DNA of 64,000 bases from contig NZ_NMQZ01000002.1 of the NCBI RefSeq assembly GCF_002864685.1, positions 1-64,000 on the forward strand, given 5' to 3'. The stretch is from Alloalcanivorax mobilis. GTDB taxonomy: Bacteria > Pseudomonadota > Gammaproteobacteria > Pseudomonadales > Alcanivoracaceae. Positions 54,849 through 63,885 of this stretch are shown piece after piece; within the stretch, counting starts at the first letter, position 1, and each line of letters starts with the position of its first letter. The translations under genes were made by a program, and so were the position numbers. The notes under the pieces were generated by a model, which made no database searches, had not been told where the DNA came from, and saw only the letters and a list, made by a program, of their open reading frames with translations.

Positions 54849-56654
54849 ATGGCGGCAAGAATTGAAGACTACGCCATGATCGGCGATTGCAGAACGGCTG
54901 CTCTTGTATCCATAGCAGGTTCGATCGACTGGTTGTGCCTGCCTCGTTTCGATTCGATGGCCTGCTTTGCAAGTCTGCTTGGCACTCAAGAGCATGGTGG
55001 TTGGCATATCGCGCCGACTACTCGGACATACACGAGCAGTCGCGCATATCTTGATGGCAGTCTCGTACTCAAGACTCGATTCGAAACCAAAAATGGAATA
55101 GTCGACTTGATCGACTTCATGCCGACCGGTCTGGAAAGTAGTCACGTGGTGCGTATGGTTTCGGGTGTTAAAGGGAGCGTGTCCATGGAGTCAAGCCTGG
55201 TGGTGCGCTTTGACTACGGCATGACTGCGCCATGGACTAGCGAGGCGGATAGCAAGACCACGGTGATGATTGCTGGTCCTGACATGCTTGTTCTTCGCAC
55301 GGAGCTCGGCAGTGACATGGAAAACGGGCGAATCTTGTCGAAGTTGAATGTGAAGGAAGGCGATGAGTTTACCTTCGTTTTGAGCCATGGCCCGTCGCAC
55401 CTGCAGCCGCCATCGACCATCGAGCCCGAAAGGCTATTACAGCAAACGAAGGCGTACTGGAAAGGGTGGTCTGGGCGTTGCGAGAGTGCAGGGCGGTGGA
55501 CGGAGGTCGTGCGGCGCTCGTTGATCACTCTAAAGGGGCTAACCTATGCTCCGACTGGGGGCATCATCGCCGCAGCTACAAGCTCGCTGCCCGAATGCAT
55601 TGGTGGGGAGCGCAATTGGGACTACCGGTATTGTTGGCTGCGAGATGCCACCTTTACACTGCTTGCATTGTTGACTGCGGGATACGAGGAAGAGGCTGAG
55701 GCGTGGCGTGCGTGGTTGCTGCGTGCAGCGGCGGGTGACCCTGCACAAATCCAAATTATGTATGGCGTGGCAGGCGAAAAGTGGTTGGAAGAGTGGACGC
55801 TGCCATGGCTTCCCGGCTATGAAGGCTCAAGTCCGGTGCGGGTCGGTAACAAGGCCGCTCAGCAGCTGCAGCTTGACATCTACGGCGAGCTTTTCAATGT
55901 CATGTCGGTTGCCTCCAGGGCCGGAGTTCTTCCACTGGCGCGGGGCCTCGAATTGCGAACCGCGCTGCTGGACCACCTTGAGGAGACATGGTCAAAGCCA
56001 GACGCCGGGATATGGGAAATTCGCGGCGAGCCGCAGCATTTTACTCACTCTAAGATCATGGCGTGGGTCGCATTCGACAGGGCGGCGAGCAACGAGTCAT
56101 ACCAAATTGACCAGGCTGAGCGTCGGAAATACCGGCACATCGCCGATGAGATACATCGCAGCGTTTGCGAAAATGCGATCGACCACGACCGGGGCTGCTT
56201 CGTGCAAGCCTATGGCAAGAATCACCTTGATGCCAGCCTGCTTCTGATTCCGATAGTCGGCTTTCTACCAGCCGACGATGAATGTGTACGCAACACCGTA
56301 TCGGAAATCGAACAACACCTGATGGTCGATGGTTTTGTATTGCGCTACGAAACGAGTACGGGTGTTGACGGTCTGTCTGCGGGAGAAGGCGCTTTTCTCG
56401 CCTGTAGCTTCTGGTTAGTCGATAACTACATTCTGCAAGGTAGGCTAGACGAGGCTGAATCGCTGTTCGAGCGCCTCGTCTCACTGGGTAATGACGTTGG
56501 CTTGTTTGCTGAGGAATACAATCCTTCCGAAAAGCGTCAACTCGGCAATTTTCCACAGGCATTCAGCCATGTCGCGCTGATAAATTCTGCGTTTTCACTC
56601 GCCAGGGCGACCGAGGCTAAGTCATCTCGAGTGCAACCAGTAGGTCAACATTGA
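54849..56654 (+). CDS. Glycoside hydrolase family 15 protein (glucoamylase/trehalase-like)
   Basis: The 601-residue protein has an N-terminal trehalase-like domain (about 1-210; RIEDYAMIGDCRTAALVSIAG, GSIDWLCLPRFDS) and a C-terminal GH15 (alpha/alpha)6 barrel. The barrel contains GGERNWDYRYCWLRDATF (about 260-277) and, near the end, FAEEYNPSEKRQLGNFPQAFSH, which contains the usual catalytic Glu. It probably hydrolyses trehalose or other alpha-glucosides in the cytosol, as no signal peptide is seen. AAGGAGG lies six bases before ATG 54849. It precedes wrbA in one unit. Confidence 0.9.
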   Translation: MAARIEDYAMIGDCRTAALVSIAGSIDWLCLPRFDSMACFASLLGTQEHGGWHIAPTTRTYTSSRAYLDGSLVLKTRFETKNGIVDLIDFMPTGLESSHVVRMVSGVKGSVSMESSLVVRFDYGMTAPWTSEADSKTTVMIAGPDMLVLRTELGSDMENGRILSKLNVKEGDEFTFVLSHGPSHLQPPSTIEPERLLQQTKAYWKGWSGRCESAGRWTEVVRRSLITLKGLTYAPTGGIIAAATSSLPECIGGERNWDYRYCWLRDATFTLLALLTAGYEEEAEAWRAWLLRAAAGDPAQIQIMYGVAGEKWLEEWTLPWLPGYEGSSPVRVGNKAAQQLQLDIYGELFNVMSVASRAGVLPLARGLELRTALLDHLEETWSKPDAGIWEIRGEPQHFTHSKIMAWVAFDRAASNESYQIDQAERRKYRHIADEIHRSVCENAIDHDRGCFVQAYGKNHLDASLLLIPIVGFLPADDECVRNTVSEIEQHLMVDGFVLRYETSTGVDGLSAGEGAFLACSFWLVDNYILQGRLDEAESLFERLVSLGNDVGLFAEEYNPSEKRQLGNFPQAFSHVALINSAFSLARATEAKSSRVQPVGQH

Positions 56655-56710
56655 ACGACCTGGAGATAGGTTGGATCGGCAGAGCACTCACGAGATCAAT
56701 GGAGACCAAC

Positions 56711-57325
56711 ATGACCAAAGTACTGGTTCTCTACTATTCAGCGGGCGGCCACACGGCGACACTTGCCAAAGCCGTTGCCGAGGGCGCTACCGCCACAGGA
56801 GCGGAGGTCAAGCTCAAGCGTGTCCCCGATCTGGATGAAGGCACCGTGCCCAAACGTAGAAGCCCGGATATCGAAGTGGCCGTCCCCGAAGAGTTAGTCG
56901 ACTATGACGCGATCATTATTGGTAGCCCCACGCGTTTCGGGCGTTTATGCGCTCAGGTCGCCAATTTTCTGGATCAGACCGTTCAGACGTGGAAAGAGGG
57001 CAAACTTATCGGCAAGGTCGGTGGCGCATTCACTAGTACGGCGAGCCAGCACGGAGGGTCCGAGTCCACCATATTTTCGATTCTTACTTCGATGATGCAC
57101 CATGGCATTATCACTGTGGGGCTTCCGTATTCCTTCAAGGGATTGCTCGAGATGGACGAACCGGCGGGAGGATCTCCATACGGTGCAACAACGATGACTG
57201 GCTCTGACGGTTCTCGATGGCCGTCAGAAGTTGAACTCGCCGGTGCTCGCTACCAGGGGGCTCATATTGCAGATGTGGCGCACGCCTTGTCCGCAGGAAG
57301 GGCTTTCATCAGCGACAGGTCATAG
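56711..57325 (+). CDS. wrbA: NAD(P)H:quinone oxidoreductase WrbA (flavodoxin-like)
   Basis: It reduces quinones by two electrons with FMN and NAD(P)H, avoiding semiquinone radicals. The 204-residue protein has the FMN loop YYSAGGHTATLAK, the WrbA-specific GSPTRFGRLCAQVANFLDQT and the ASQHGGSESTIFSILTSMMHHG region. ATG 56711 is chosen because GGAG lies seven bases upstream; the longer frame overlaps the GH15 stop. With cyoB it gives the cargo a quinone-respiration theme. Confidence 0.93.
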   Translation: MTKVLVLYYSAGGHTATLAKAVAEGATATGAEVKLKRVPDLDEGTVPKRRSPDIEVAVPEELVDYDAIIIGSPTRFGRLCAQVANFLDQTVQTWKEGKLIGKVGGAFTSTASQHGGSESTIFSILTSMMHHGIITVGLPYSFKGLLEMDEPAGGSPYGATTMTGSDGSRWPSEVELAGARYQGAHIADVAHALSAGRAFISDRS

Positions 57326-57497
57326 AGGTCTTCCATCTTCCGACGATACGTTCTGGTATTGAGGCGCCGGCCCAAGACACTGCCAGAATCTGACCACTCC
57401 ACATGGTGGCTTGAGATTCGGGGGCGCGCGAGGGCCAGCTACTGGCTGATGGAACGCCGGCGCTCAGGGGTGAGTACTTCCCGCGCAGAAGGAATAG

Positions 57498-58169
57498 TCA
57501 GCGTTCTTCGGCCTCGGCCCTTTTCTGAAAAGCGCGGAGAAACGCGGTAACAGCATCTTTGGCCCACTGGTCTCGTTGGGCTGCGGATGCTGGAGCGTCG
57601 GGATGCATTAGGCACTGCATCTGTGCTTCACCACGTACCATGTTCACGAAGAGCGCGGCTGCCGAGTCCACTCCAATGCCGCCGAGGTCCAGTTCGCCCC
57701 TCGCCGCAGCGGTTTGCAACCTTTCCGCCACGATGCCGTTGATCGTGGCGGGGCCGGCGAGATAGAAACGTCTTCCCAGTTCGGGAAATCTCGGTGCTTC
57801 GGCCACGATCATACGGTAGAGCGCCAATCCATCCTGCGACAGCACGATCTCTAGATAGGCTTGGGCCATCGAGTTCAAGATGTCTGATAGGCGCTCCCCT
57901 GTCAGCTTGGGCTTGCGAACCGTCTTCAGAAACTGCTCACATTCTGCTTCTACGACGGCCGCGAACAAAGCCTCCTTGTTCGGATAATGGGCATACATGG
58001 TCGATTTCGACACGCCGGCCGCCTGCTGGATCATATCGGTGGTCGCGCCAGCGAAGCCATTGGCCAGGAAAATATCCCGGGCCGCGTCGAGAACCGCACG
58101 CGCCTTCTTGGACAGAAGAGGTTTCCTGGGTGACGCCTCGATCTTTGAGTCGGTTGATGAAATGGCCAT
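57498..58169 (-). CDS. TetR-family repressor of the efflux operon
   Basis: The 223-residue protein has an N-terminal TetR HTH (AARDIFLANGFAGATTDMIQ, AGVSKSTMYAHYPNKEALFAAV, about 30-75) and an AefR/TetR_C-type ligand domain. ATG 58169 is chosen because AAGGGA lies nine bases upstream, inside a longer frame that starts six codons earlier. It is divergent from the efflux operon, with an operator in the shared gap. A decayed homologue lies at 51812-52150. Confidence 0.9.
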   Translation of the reverse strand: MAISSTDSKIEASPRKPLLSKKARAVLDAARDIFLANGFAGATTDMIQQAAGVSKSTMYAHYPNKEALFAAVVEAECEQFLKTVRKPKLTGERLSDILNSMAQAYLEIVLSQDGLALYRMIVAEAPRFPELGRRFYLAGPATINGIVAERLQTAAARGELDLGGIGVDSAAALFVNMVRGEAQMQCLMHPDAPASAAQRDQWAKDAVTAFLRAFQKRAEAEER

Positions 58170-58304
58170 GGTTGTTTTCCCTTCCATCGCTACTGGAATA
58201 AGCCCGGATCATATCACATGAGCGGTTCGAAGATACCGGTCAGTGCGGTATAAGCTTCGTCGACAAGATCTATCTTGGTGCCGTGGAACATTGTTTATGG
58301 ATTC

Positions 58305-58332
58305 TTGACTGTACCGAACCGACCGGTATATT
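58305..58332 (+). promoter_or_regulatory. Efflux-operon promoter with TetR operator in the spacer
   Basis: TTGACT (58305-58310) and TATATT (58327-58332) are spaced 16 nt apart. The near-palindrome ACCGAACCGACCGGT (58313-58327) fills the spacer and closely matches the relic palindrome at 52313. A repressor bound here would block RNA polymerase. An inducing ligand would be a substrate of the pump. Confidence 0.7.
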
Positions 58333-58366
58333 TTATGTGAATCGTTGATGATCGAAGGCAACAACA

Positions 58367-59866
58367 ATGTGGTGTCAGCTAGCGTCCTGTGGTGCAAGTC
58401 ATGCCGAGGGGGAACATAGACCCCAGAGGTGGTTGACCGTTGCCGCGATATCTTTGCTCTGTGTCGCGTTGAGCTCTTGCGCGCTAGTGCCGGACGTCGG
58501 GCCTGCGCCACAACCAATTCAGGCATCCGAATTGGCATCCAAGCGCAGTCTTGCCGCGCCAGAGGCTAACTGGCCGGCCCAGGACTGGTGGACCCGATTC
58601 CATGATCGTCAGTTGAACGAACTGATGACCGAGGCGTTGGCTCATTCACCTTCGATGGCCCAGGCCGAGGCGCGGGTACGGGAAGCGATCTCCCGCACTC
58701 AGATGGCCCGCTCCACGTTGTACCCGGCACTCGACGCTAACGCATCGGTCACTAAACAGAAGCTCAGCTACAACTATATCTTTCCCAAAACTGCCGTTCC
58801 TCGTGGCTGGAACGACATGGGCGAGGTTACGCTCGATTTCAGTTGGGAGCTGGATTTCTGGGGGAAAAATCGCGACGCCCTGCGTGCCGCCACATCAGAC
58901 GCAAAGGCCGCGGAAGCGGACGCCGCGGCGGCGCGACTACTGCTGACCACGACCCTTGCGGATGCCTATGTGCAGTTGCAGTACCTCTACCACTATCGGG
59001 ACATTACGACCGAGACGCTTCGCAACCGGCAAGCGTCTGCCCACCTTATACAGCGGCGTGCATCACAGGGACTGAACGCCCGGGCGGACATCGAGGAATC
59101 CGCGGCCAGAGTTGATGCCGCCAAGGCCGCTCTGGCCGAGGCCAACGAGCGGATACAGCTCGCCAAAAATGGCATTGCCGCCCTGTTGGGCAGGGGCCCG
59201 GACAGAGGGCTCGATATTGCACGGCCATCGCTGTCGAGCCGCCGGCCGATCGGAGTTCCTGCCGCATTGGACGCCAACCTGTTGGGACGAATTCCCGAGG
59301 TGGTCGCCGCACGTTGGCGCGTCGAAGCCGCTGCCAAGCGCGTTGGCGTGGCACGGGCCGCGTTTTATCCGAACGTGAATCTCATGGCGTTCATCGGGTT
59401 CCAGTCCCTGGGGCTCGACAACCTGACCCGCTCCGGCTCGGATGTCGGCAGCGTCGGGCCGGCAATCAGTTTGCCGATCTTCGAGGGAGGGAGGCTACGT
59501 GCCAACTATCGTGGCGAGCGGGCTGAATATGATTTCGCCGTCTCTTCATATGACCAGGCATTGACCCAAGCTCTGCACGAGACCGCGGATGCGCTTCGCA
59601 GTCTGACGGCCCTCGCCGACAGGTCGGCGGCAACCGACTCCGCCTTGGCCCACAGCAAAGAATCATATCGCCTGGCAAAAGCCCGCTATCAGGGAGGTCT
59701 CGTCGATTACCTGACGGTGCTCACCGCCGAAGATACGTTGCTTCAGGCGCGGCTGGCTGATGCCGCTATTCATGCCCGCGGATATTCCCTCGATGTGGCA
59801 TTGGTGAAAGCCCTGGGGGGCGGATTCGAGTCACATTCAACCTTTGAGGCGCGAGTAAAGCCGTGA
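58367..59866 (+). CDS. NodT-family outer-membrane efflux factor (lipoprotein)
   Basis: The 499-residue protein is a TolC-like channel. It has a signal peptide and lipobox ending LSSC (Cys38), and a long Ala-rich alpha-barrel with two repeats (about 75-275 and 290-480). The C-terminal signature is DVALVKALGGGFES. The N-terminal 20 residues before the signal are unusual but no better start is seen. It is the first gene of a three-gene operon with the membrane-fusion and MFS genes; the next gene overlaps its stop by four bases. Confidence 0.9.
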   Translation: MWCQLASCGASHAEGEHRPQRWLTVAAISLLCVALSSCALVPDVGPAPQPIQASELASKRSLAAPEANWPAQDWWTRFHDRQLNELMTEALAHSPSMAQAEARVREAISRTQMARSTLYPALDANASVTKQKLSYNYIFPKTAVPRGWNDMGEVTLDFSWELDFWGKNRDALRAATSDAKAAEADAAAARLLLTTTLADAYVQLQYLYHYRDITTETLRNRQASAHLIQRRASQGLNARADIEESAARVDAAKAALAEANERIQLAKNGIAALLGRGPDRGLDIARPSLSSRRPIGVPAALDANLLGRIPEVVAARWRVEAAAKRVGVARAAFYPNVNLMAFIGFQSLGLDNLTRSGSDVGSVGPAISLPIFEGGRLRANYRGERAEYDFAVSSYDQALTQALHETADALRSLTALADRSAATDSALAHSKESYRLAKARYQGGLVDYLTVLTAEDTLLQARLADAAIHARGYSLDVALVKALGGGFESHSTFEARVKP

Positions 59867-61059
59867 GTACCGAACACGACGAAACCAAGGGTAATGAACA
59901 GCCGGAACCCGCTGACGAGACAGTCATGAAAAATACGGCGATGAAAGGGAAACGCAAGAAAATGCTCCTGGCATTCTGCGTCCTTCTGGTTCTGGTTGGT
60001 GTGTGTTATGCGATCTGGCTGATCTTCTTCGCGGGAAAGAGCGTCTCCACGGATAACGCCTACACCGACGTTGAGGTGGCAGAGGTCACGCCATTAGTCA
60101 ATGGCCCGGTCAAGGAGGTCAAGGTGGTAGATACCCAGACCGTCCACGCCGGTGATGTTCTGGTGGTGCTTGATGATACCGATGCCAGGATTGCCGTCAG
60201 GCGGGCCGAGGCGGATCTGGGGAGTGCTCGTCGGAGGGTCCAGCAGATCATGGCCAGTGACAAGACGCTCACCGGGCAGTCTGATCAGCGCGAGGCCCAG
60301 ATCCACGCTGCTGAGCAAGCGGTCGCCAGGGCTCGCGCTAGATACGATAAAGCCGTGCTTGACGAGAAGCGTCGCCGGAACCTCGTGGAAGGCGGGGCCG
60401 TGTCCAGGCAGGAGTTTACTGATTCTCAGGCAGAACTGCGCGAGGCAACAGCGGCTCTGGAGCAGGCGGAGGCCAATCTCACGGCATCGCGTGCCGCTAG
60501 TGTATCAGCGCAAGGAGAGCGGCAAGCCAATCAGGCTCTGTTCATGGATAGCACGATAGAGACCAACCCCATCGTTTTGACCGCCAAGGCACGCCTGGAG
60601 AAAGCCCGCATCGATCTCGGTCGAACCGTCATACGAGCGCCGGTTGATGGCATTGTGACTCAGAGATCAGTGGATATTGGCCAGCATGTTCAGTCAGGCA
60701 TGCGTCTGATGAAGGTCGTACCCATTCAAAGTATCTATGTGAACGCCAACTTCAAGGAAACCCAATTAGGTCATGTCAAACCAGGGCAGAAGGTTCACTT
60801 GACCTCTGACCTCTATGGCGATGATGTGGTCTACGACGGGAGGGTAGAAGGGTTTGCCGGGGGGAGTGGGGCCGCCTTGTCGGTGATACCGGCTCAAAAC
60901 GCCACTGGCAACTGGATCAAAGTGGTGCGGCGTCTGCCGGTGCGCATTCGTCTCGAGCCCGAACAGCTCATAAAGCACCCCTTACGTATCGGCTTGTCGA
61001 TGGAAGCAACCGTCGACCTGACATCCTCGGGGAATCCCCGAGGTCACGTGCAGGAATAG
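59863..61059 (+). CDS. EmrA/HlyD-type membrane fusion protein
   Basis: It bridges the inner-membrane MFS pump to the outer-membrane channel. The 398-residue protein has a 34-residue cytoplasmic N-terminus, one transmembrane helix (about 35-57), a lipoyl half (VNGPVKEVKV), a coiled-coil hairpin (about 105-230) and the beta-barrel part (TVIRAPVDGIVTQRSVDIGQ). It starts at GTG 59863, overlapping the upstream stop (GTGA). Confidence 0.9.
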   Translation: MSTEHDETKGNEQPEPADETVMKNTAMKGKRKKMLLAFCVLLVLVGVCYAIWLIFFAGKSVSTDNAYTDVEVAEVTPLVNGPVKEVKVVDTQTVHAGDVLVVLDDTDARIAVRRAEADLGSARRRVQQIMASDKTLTGQSDQREAQIHAAEQAVARARARYDKAVLDEKRRRNLVEGGAVSRQEFTDSQAELREATAALEQAEANLTASRAASVSAQGERQANQALFMDSTIETNPIVLTAKARLEKARIDLGRTVIRAPVDGIVTQRSVDIGQHVQSGMRLMKVVPIQSIYVNANFKETQLGHVKPGQKVHLTSDLYGDDVVYDGRVEGFAGGSGAALSVIPAQNATGNWIKVVRRLPVRIRLEPEQLIKHPLRIGLSMEATVDLTSSGNPRGHVQE

Positions 61060-61063
61060 ATCC

Positions 61064-62596
61064 ATGTCCTCTTCGGAATTTCCACCGCTATCCGGTTTTA
61101 AACTCGCCTTCGCGGCGATCGTGCTTGCGCTGGGAAATTTCATGGTGGTGTTGGATACCACTATCGCTAATGTTGCAATGCCGACGATATCGGGTTACCT
61201 CGGCGTATCGACGAATGAAGGAATCTGGATAATTACTTCCTATGCTGTCGCGGAAGCAATTACCGTTCCACTCTCCGGTTGGCTCGCGCTGCAATTTGGC
61301 CAGGTTCGTGTTTTCATCGTATCGGTTGCTGGATTCGTCATATTCTCCGTATGCTGCGGCCTCTCATGGTCTCTGCCGAGCCTGGTGGTTTTCCGGATAT
61401 TACAGGGGCTTACCGGCGGACCTTTGATACCCCTTTCCGCAACACTGCTGCTAGCCGTCTTCCCAAAAGAAAGATCCAATATTGCAATGGCTCTTTGGGG
61501 AATGATGACTGTGGTGGCGCCGATTTTTGGCCCGATACTTGGCGGCCTGATTACCGATAACTGGCGCTGGCAGTGGGTATTTTACATCAATATTGGTTTC
61601 GGCCTGTTGGTGGGGATAGGAGGCTGGTGGGTATTGAAGGGACGTGAAACGATTATTCGGCGCTCGCGTATCGATGGAATTGGCTTGGCGCTTCTCGTTA
61701 TTTTCGTGGCAGCATTTCAAGTGATGCTCGATAAAGGGCGAGACTTGGACTGGTTTTCGTCCAATTTCATTGTGGGTTGCGCCATTGTGGCAGCGATATC
61801 GCTGGTCGTACTTATCATATGGGAGTTGACTGATAAAGCGCCCGTTATCGATTTGTCTGTCTTCAAATCCCGTAATTGGTTGGTCTCTACGATTGCCCTT
61901 TGTCTGATGTTCGGAATTTTCTTCGGCAATATCGTCTTGACGCCACTGTGGTTACAAAAGTTCATGGGGTATACCGCAACTTGGGCGGGCTATGCGACGG
62001 CGCCCATGGGCATCCTTGCTGTCGCGACTGCACCTATCATCGGCCGACTGTTGCCAAAAGTCGATCCACGCTGGCTGGTCAGCTATGGCATGGGCGTTCT
62101 GGCGGTTTCGTTCGGTATGAGAGCACTGCTGACAACGCAGATAGATTTCATGTCCGTGGCGATCCCGATGTTTGTACTGGGCGCGGGTGTACCTGCCTGC
62201 CTCATCACGCTCACATCCCTGGGGGTCTCCGATCTTCCAGAAGAGAAAGTCGCAGGTGGCGCGGGGCTACAGAACTTCCTTCGTGTCTTGTGCATGGCGG
62301 TTGGTTCGTCGCTCACCCAGACCTATTGGGAACACATGACCAAGTTCAATCGTGAGGAACTTGTTACGGCGATCGATCCCCAGGCATCCATGCAAGTAAG
62401 CTCACAGCTAGAACATTTAGGCGTTCCTTCTCAGAGTGCTGTAGCGATGTTTTCCCAAATTGTGGACAGTCAGGCGGTCATGTTGGCAACCAACGACTTC
62501 TACCAATCCGCGACGATTATGATGCTTGCGTCCATTGGCGTTATCTGGTTCATCAAACGGCCGAAAGGGCCCCTTAAGCAAGTCACGGGGCACTAG
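61064..62596 (+). CDS. EmrB-type MFS drug transporter (DHA2, 14 helices)
   Basis: The 510-residue protein is a proton-driven exporter of the DHA2 family, with the motif LDTTIANVAMPTISGYLG at helix 1, motif C-like GPILGGLITDNWRWQWVFYIN, and about 14 helices. EmrAB pumps in E. coli export uncouplers and hydrophobic toxins. The substrate here is not known. It follows the emrA-like gene after five bases. Confidence 0.92.
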   Translation: MSSSEFPPLSGFKLAFAAIVLALGNFMVVLDTTIANVAMPTISGYLGVSTNEGIWIITSYAVAEAITVPLSGWLALQFGQVRVFIVSVAGFVIFSVCCGLSWSLPSLVVFRILQGLTGGPLIPLSATLLLAVFPKERSNIAMALWGMMTVVAPIFGPILGGLITDNWRWQWVFYINIGFGLLVGIGGWWVLKGRETIIRRSRIDGIGLALLVIFVAAFQVMLDKGRDLDWFSSNFIVGCAIVAAISLVVLIIWELTDKAPVIDLSVFKSRNWLVSTIALCLMFGIFFGNIVLTPLWLQKFMGYTATWAGYATAPMGILAVATAPIIGRLLPKVDPRWLVSYGMGVLAVSFGMRALLTTQIDFMSVAIPMFVLGAGVPACLITLTSLGVSDLPEEKVAGGAGLQNFLRVLCMAVGSSLTQTYWEHMTKFNREELVTAIDPQASMQVSSQLEHLGVPSQSAVAMFSQIVDSQAVMLATNDFYQSATIMMLASIGVIWFIKRPKGPLKQVTGH

Positions 62597-62665
62597 AGCT
62601 GCATAGCTAACGAACGGCGGTGCATACAGTTGCCGATATGACTGTCGTCTGACAGGAAAGTATGT

Positions 62666-63610
62666 ATGGAATTACGCCACTTACGCTGCTTCCTTGCCGT
62701 CGCCGAAGAACTTCATTTTGCCCGAGCGGCGGAACGCCTGCACATTGAGCAATCGCCGTTGTCACGCACCATCAAAGAACTGGAAGAGGACTTGGGTGAA
62801 CAGTTGTTTGTACGCACTAGTCGAAGGACGCGGCTGACCCGTGCAGGCAAACTGTTTTTGGAGCATGTGCCGCGCGTTTTTACCACTCTGGAGCAGGCAC
62901 GGGACAGCGTGAAAGCTGCGGCCAATGGTTTTCACGGTCAGTTGCGTATCGCGCTATCAGATGGAGTGACGCCTTCACGGCTGCCAGCCCTGCTGGCCCA
63001 GTGTCGCCAGGAGGAGCCTGAGGTGGAAATACGCCTGTTCGAGGTGTCGCTGTCCCAGCAACTCAAAGGGTTGCAGGATGACCTGTACGATGTGGGGTTT
63101 GCTCAATCCGATGAAGTGGGTGAAGGCATTGTGGTTGAGGCGGTCTGGAGCGACCCGATCATGGTCGCCGTGCCGGCGCGGCATCCCTTATTAACTCACA
63201 AGTGCATCCCTCTGGAAGACGTGCTGCGTTACCCCCTGGTGCTGTGTGATCCGCAGGTCTGTGAAGGCCCTGCACGCCAAATCGAGCGGGTGTTGCGACG
63301 TGTGGAGCAAGAACCCTTGATCGCCGAGCGCGTGTCTTCCTGCGACCTGATGATGGCGTTGGTATCAGCAGGCTTTGCTCTTGGCTTGGCAGGCGCGCCG
63401 CACATCGCTTCCAGTCGTGAATCTGGTGTGGTCGCTCGTCCACTGGCCGGTCGTTCGCCGCTGTTGACGACCTATTTGCTGCACCGGGAAGCGGAGACGT
63501 CCGAGGTTCTATCCCGCTTCGTCGAGCGGGTGCATGCCATCGCATCTCCCGACACCATGAGACCCGTTCGTCCACCTGACCCCGATCCCGAAGCAGAGGT
63601 TGAGCTATGA
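62666..63610 (+). CDS. LysR-family transcriptional regulator
   Basis: The 314-residue protein has the LysR HTH (MELRHLRCFLAVAEELHFARAAERLHIEQSPLSRTIKELE) and a periplasmic-binding-protein-like effector domain (about 90-300). The gene is usual in Tn4371-like ICEs just before the coupling-protein and trb genes, and its stop overlaps the lipoprotein gene (ATGA), so it belongs to the transfer backbone, not the cargo. ATG 62666 is a typical LysR start. Confidence 0.9.
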   Translation: MELRHLRCFLAVAEELHFARAAERLHIEQSPLSRTIKELEEDLGEQLFVRTSRRTRLTRAGKLFLEHVPRVFTTLEQARDSVKAAANGFHGQLRIALSDGVTPSRLPALLAQCRQEEPEVEIRLFEVSLSQQLKGLQDDLYDVGFAQSDEVGEGIVVEAVWSDPIMVAVPARHPLLTHKCIPLEDVLRYPLVLCDPQVCEGPARQIERVLRRVEQEPLIAERVSSCDLMMALVSAGFALGLAGAPHIASSRESGVVARPLAGRSPLLTTYLLHREAETSEVLSRFVERVHAIASPDTMRPVRPPDPDPEAEVEL

Positions 63611-63885
63611 AACGAGCTGTCCCTGTATTGCTGATGGCAATGCTGACTGCCTGCAATCCCCCGGAGCCACCTAATCAGGAGGCAGTTGACGTCGCTAATG
63701 TACCCAGCGTAGACAAGTTGGCTGACGAGCCTGATCGCCTGAAGGCGCTGCGTCAGCAGTGCAAGGCCGACCGGCCAACGATGAGCGACGTGTTGTGCAA
63801 CCGGGTAGCCGAGGCCACGCGCAGACGATTCTACGGTGATGGCGATACCCCCTATACGCCGCCGGAAGACTCGCCGACATTCTGA
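63607..63885 (+). CDS. EexN/TrbK-type small lipoprotein
   Basis: The 92-residue protein has a lipobox LLMAMLTAC (Cys16) and a short cysteine-containing body (LRQQCKADRP, DVLCNRVAEA). Such lipoproteins in conjugative elements mediate entry exclusion of a second copy. It overlaps LysR by four bases. The remaining 115 nt of the window contain no gene and probably lead to traG beyond the edge. Confidence 0.75.
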   Translation: MKRAVPVLLMAMLTACNPPEPPNQEAVDVANVPSVDKLADEPDRLKALRQQCKADRPTMSDVLCNRVAEATRRRFYGDGDTPYTPPEDSPTF

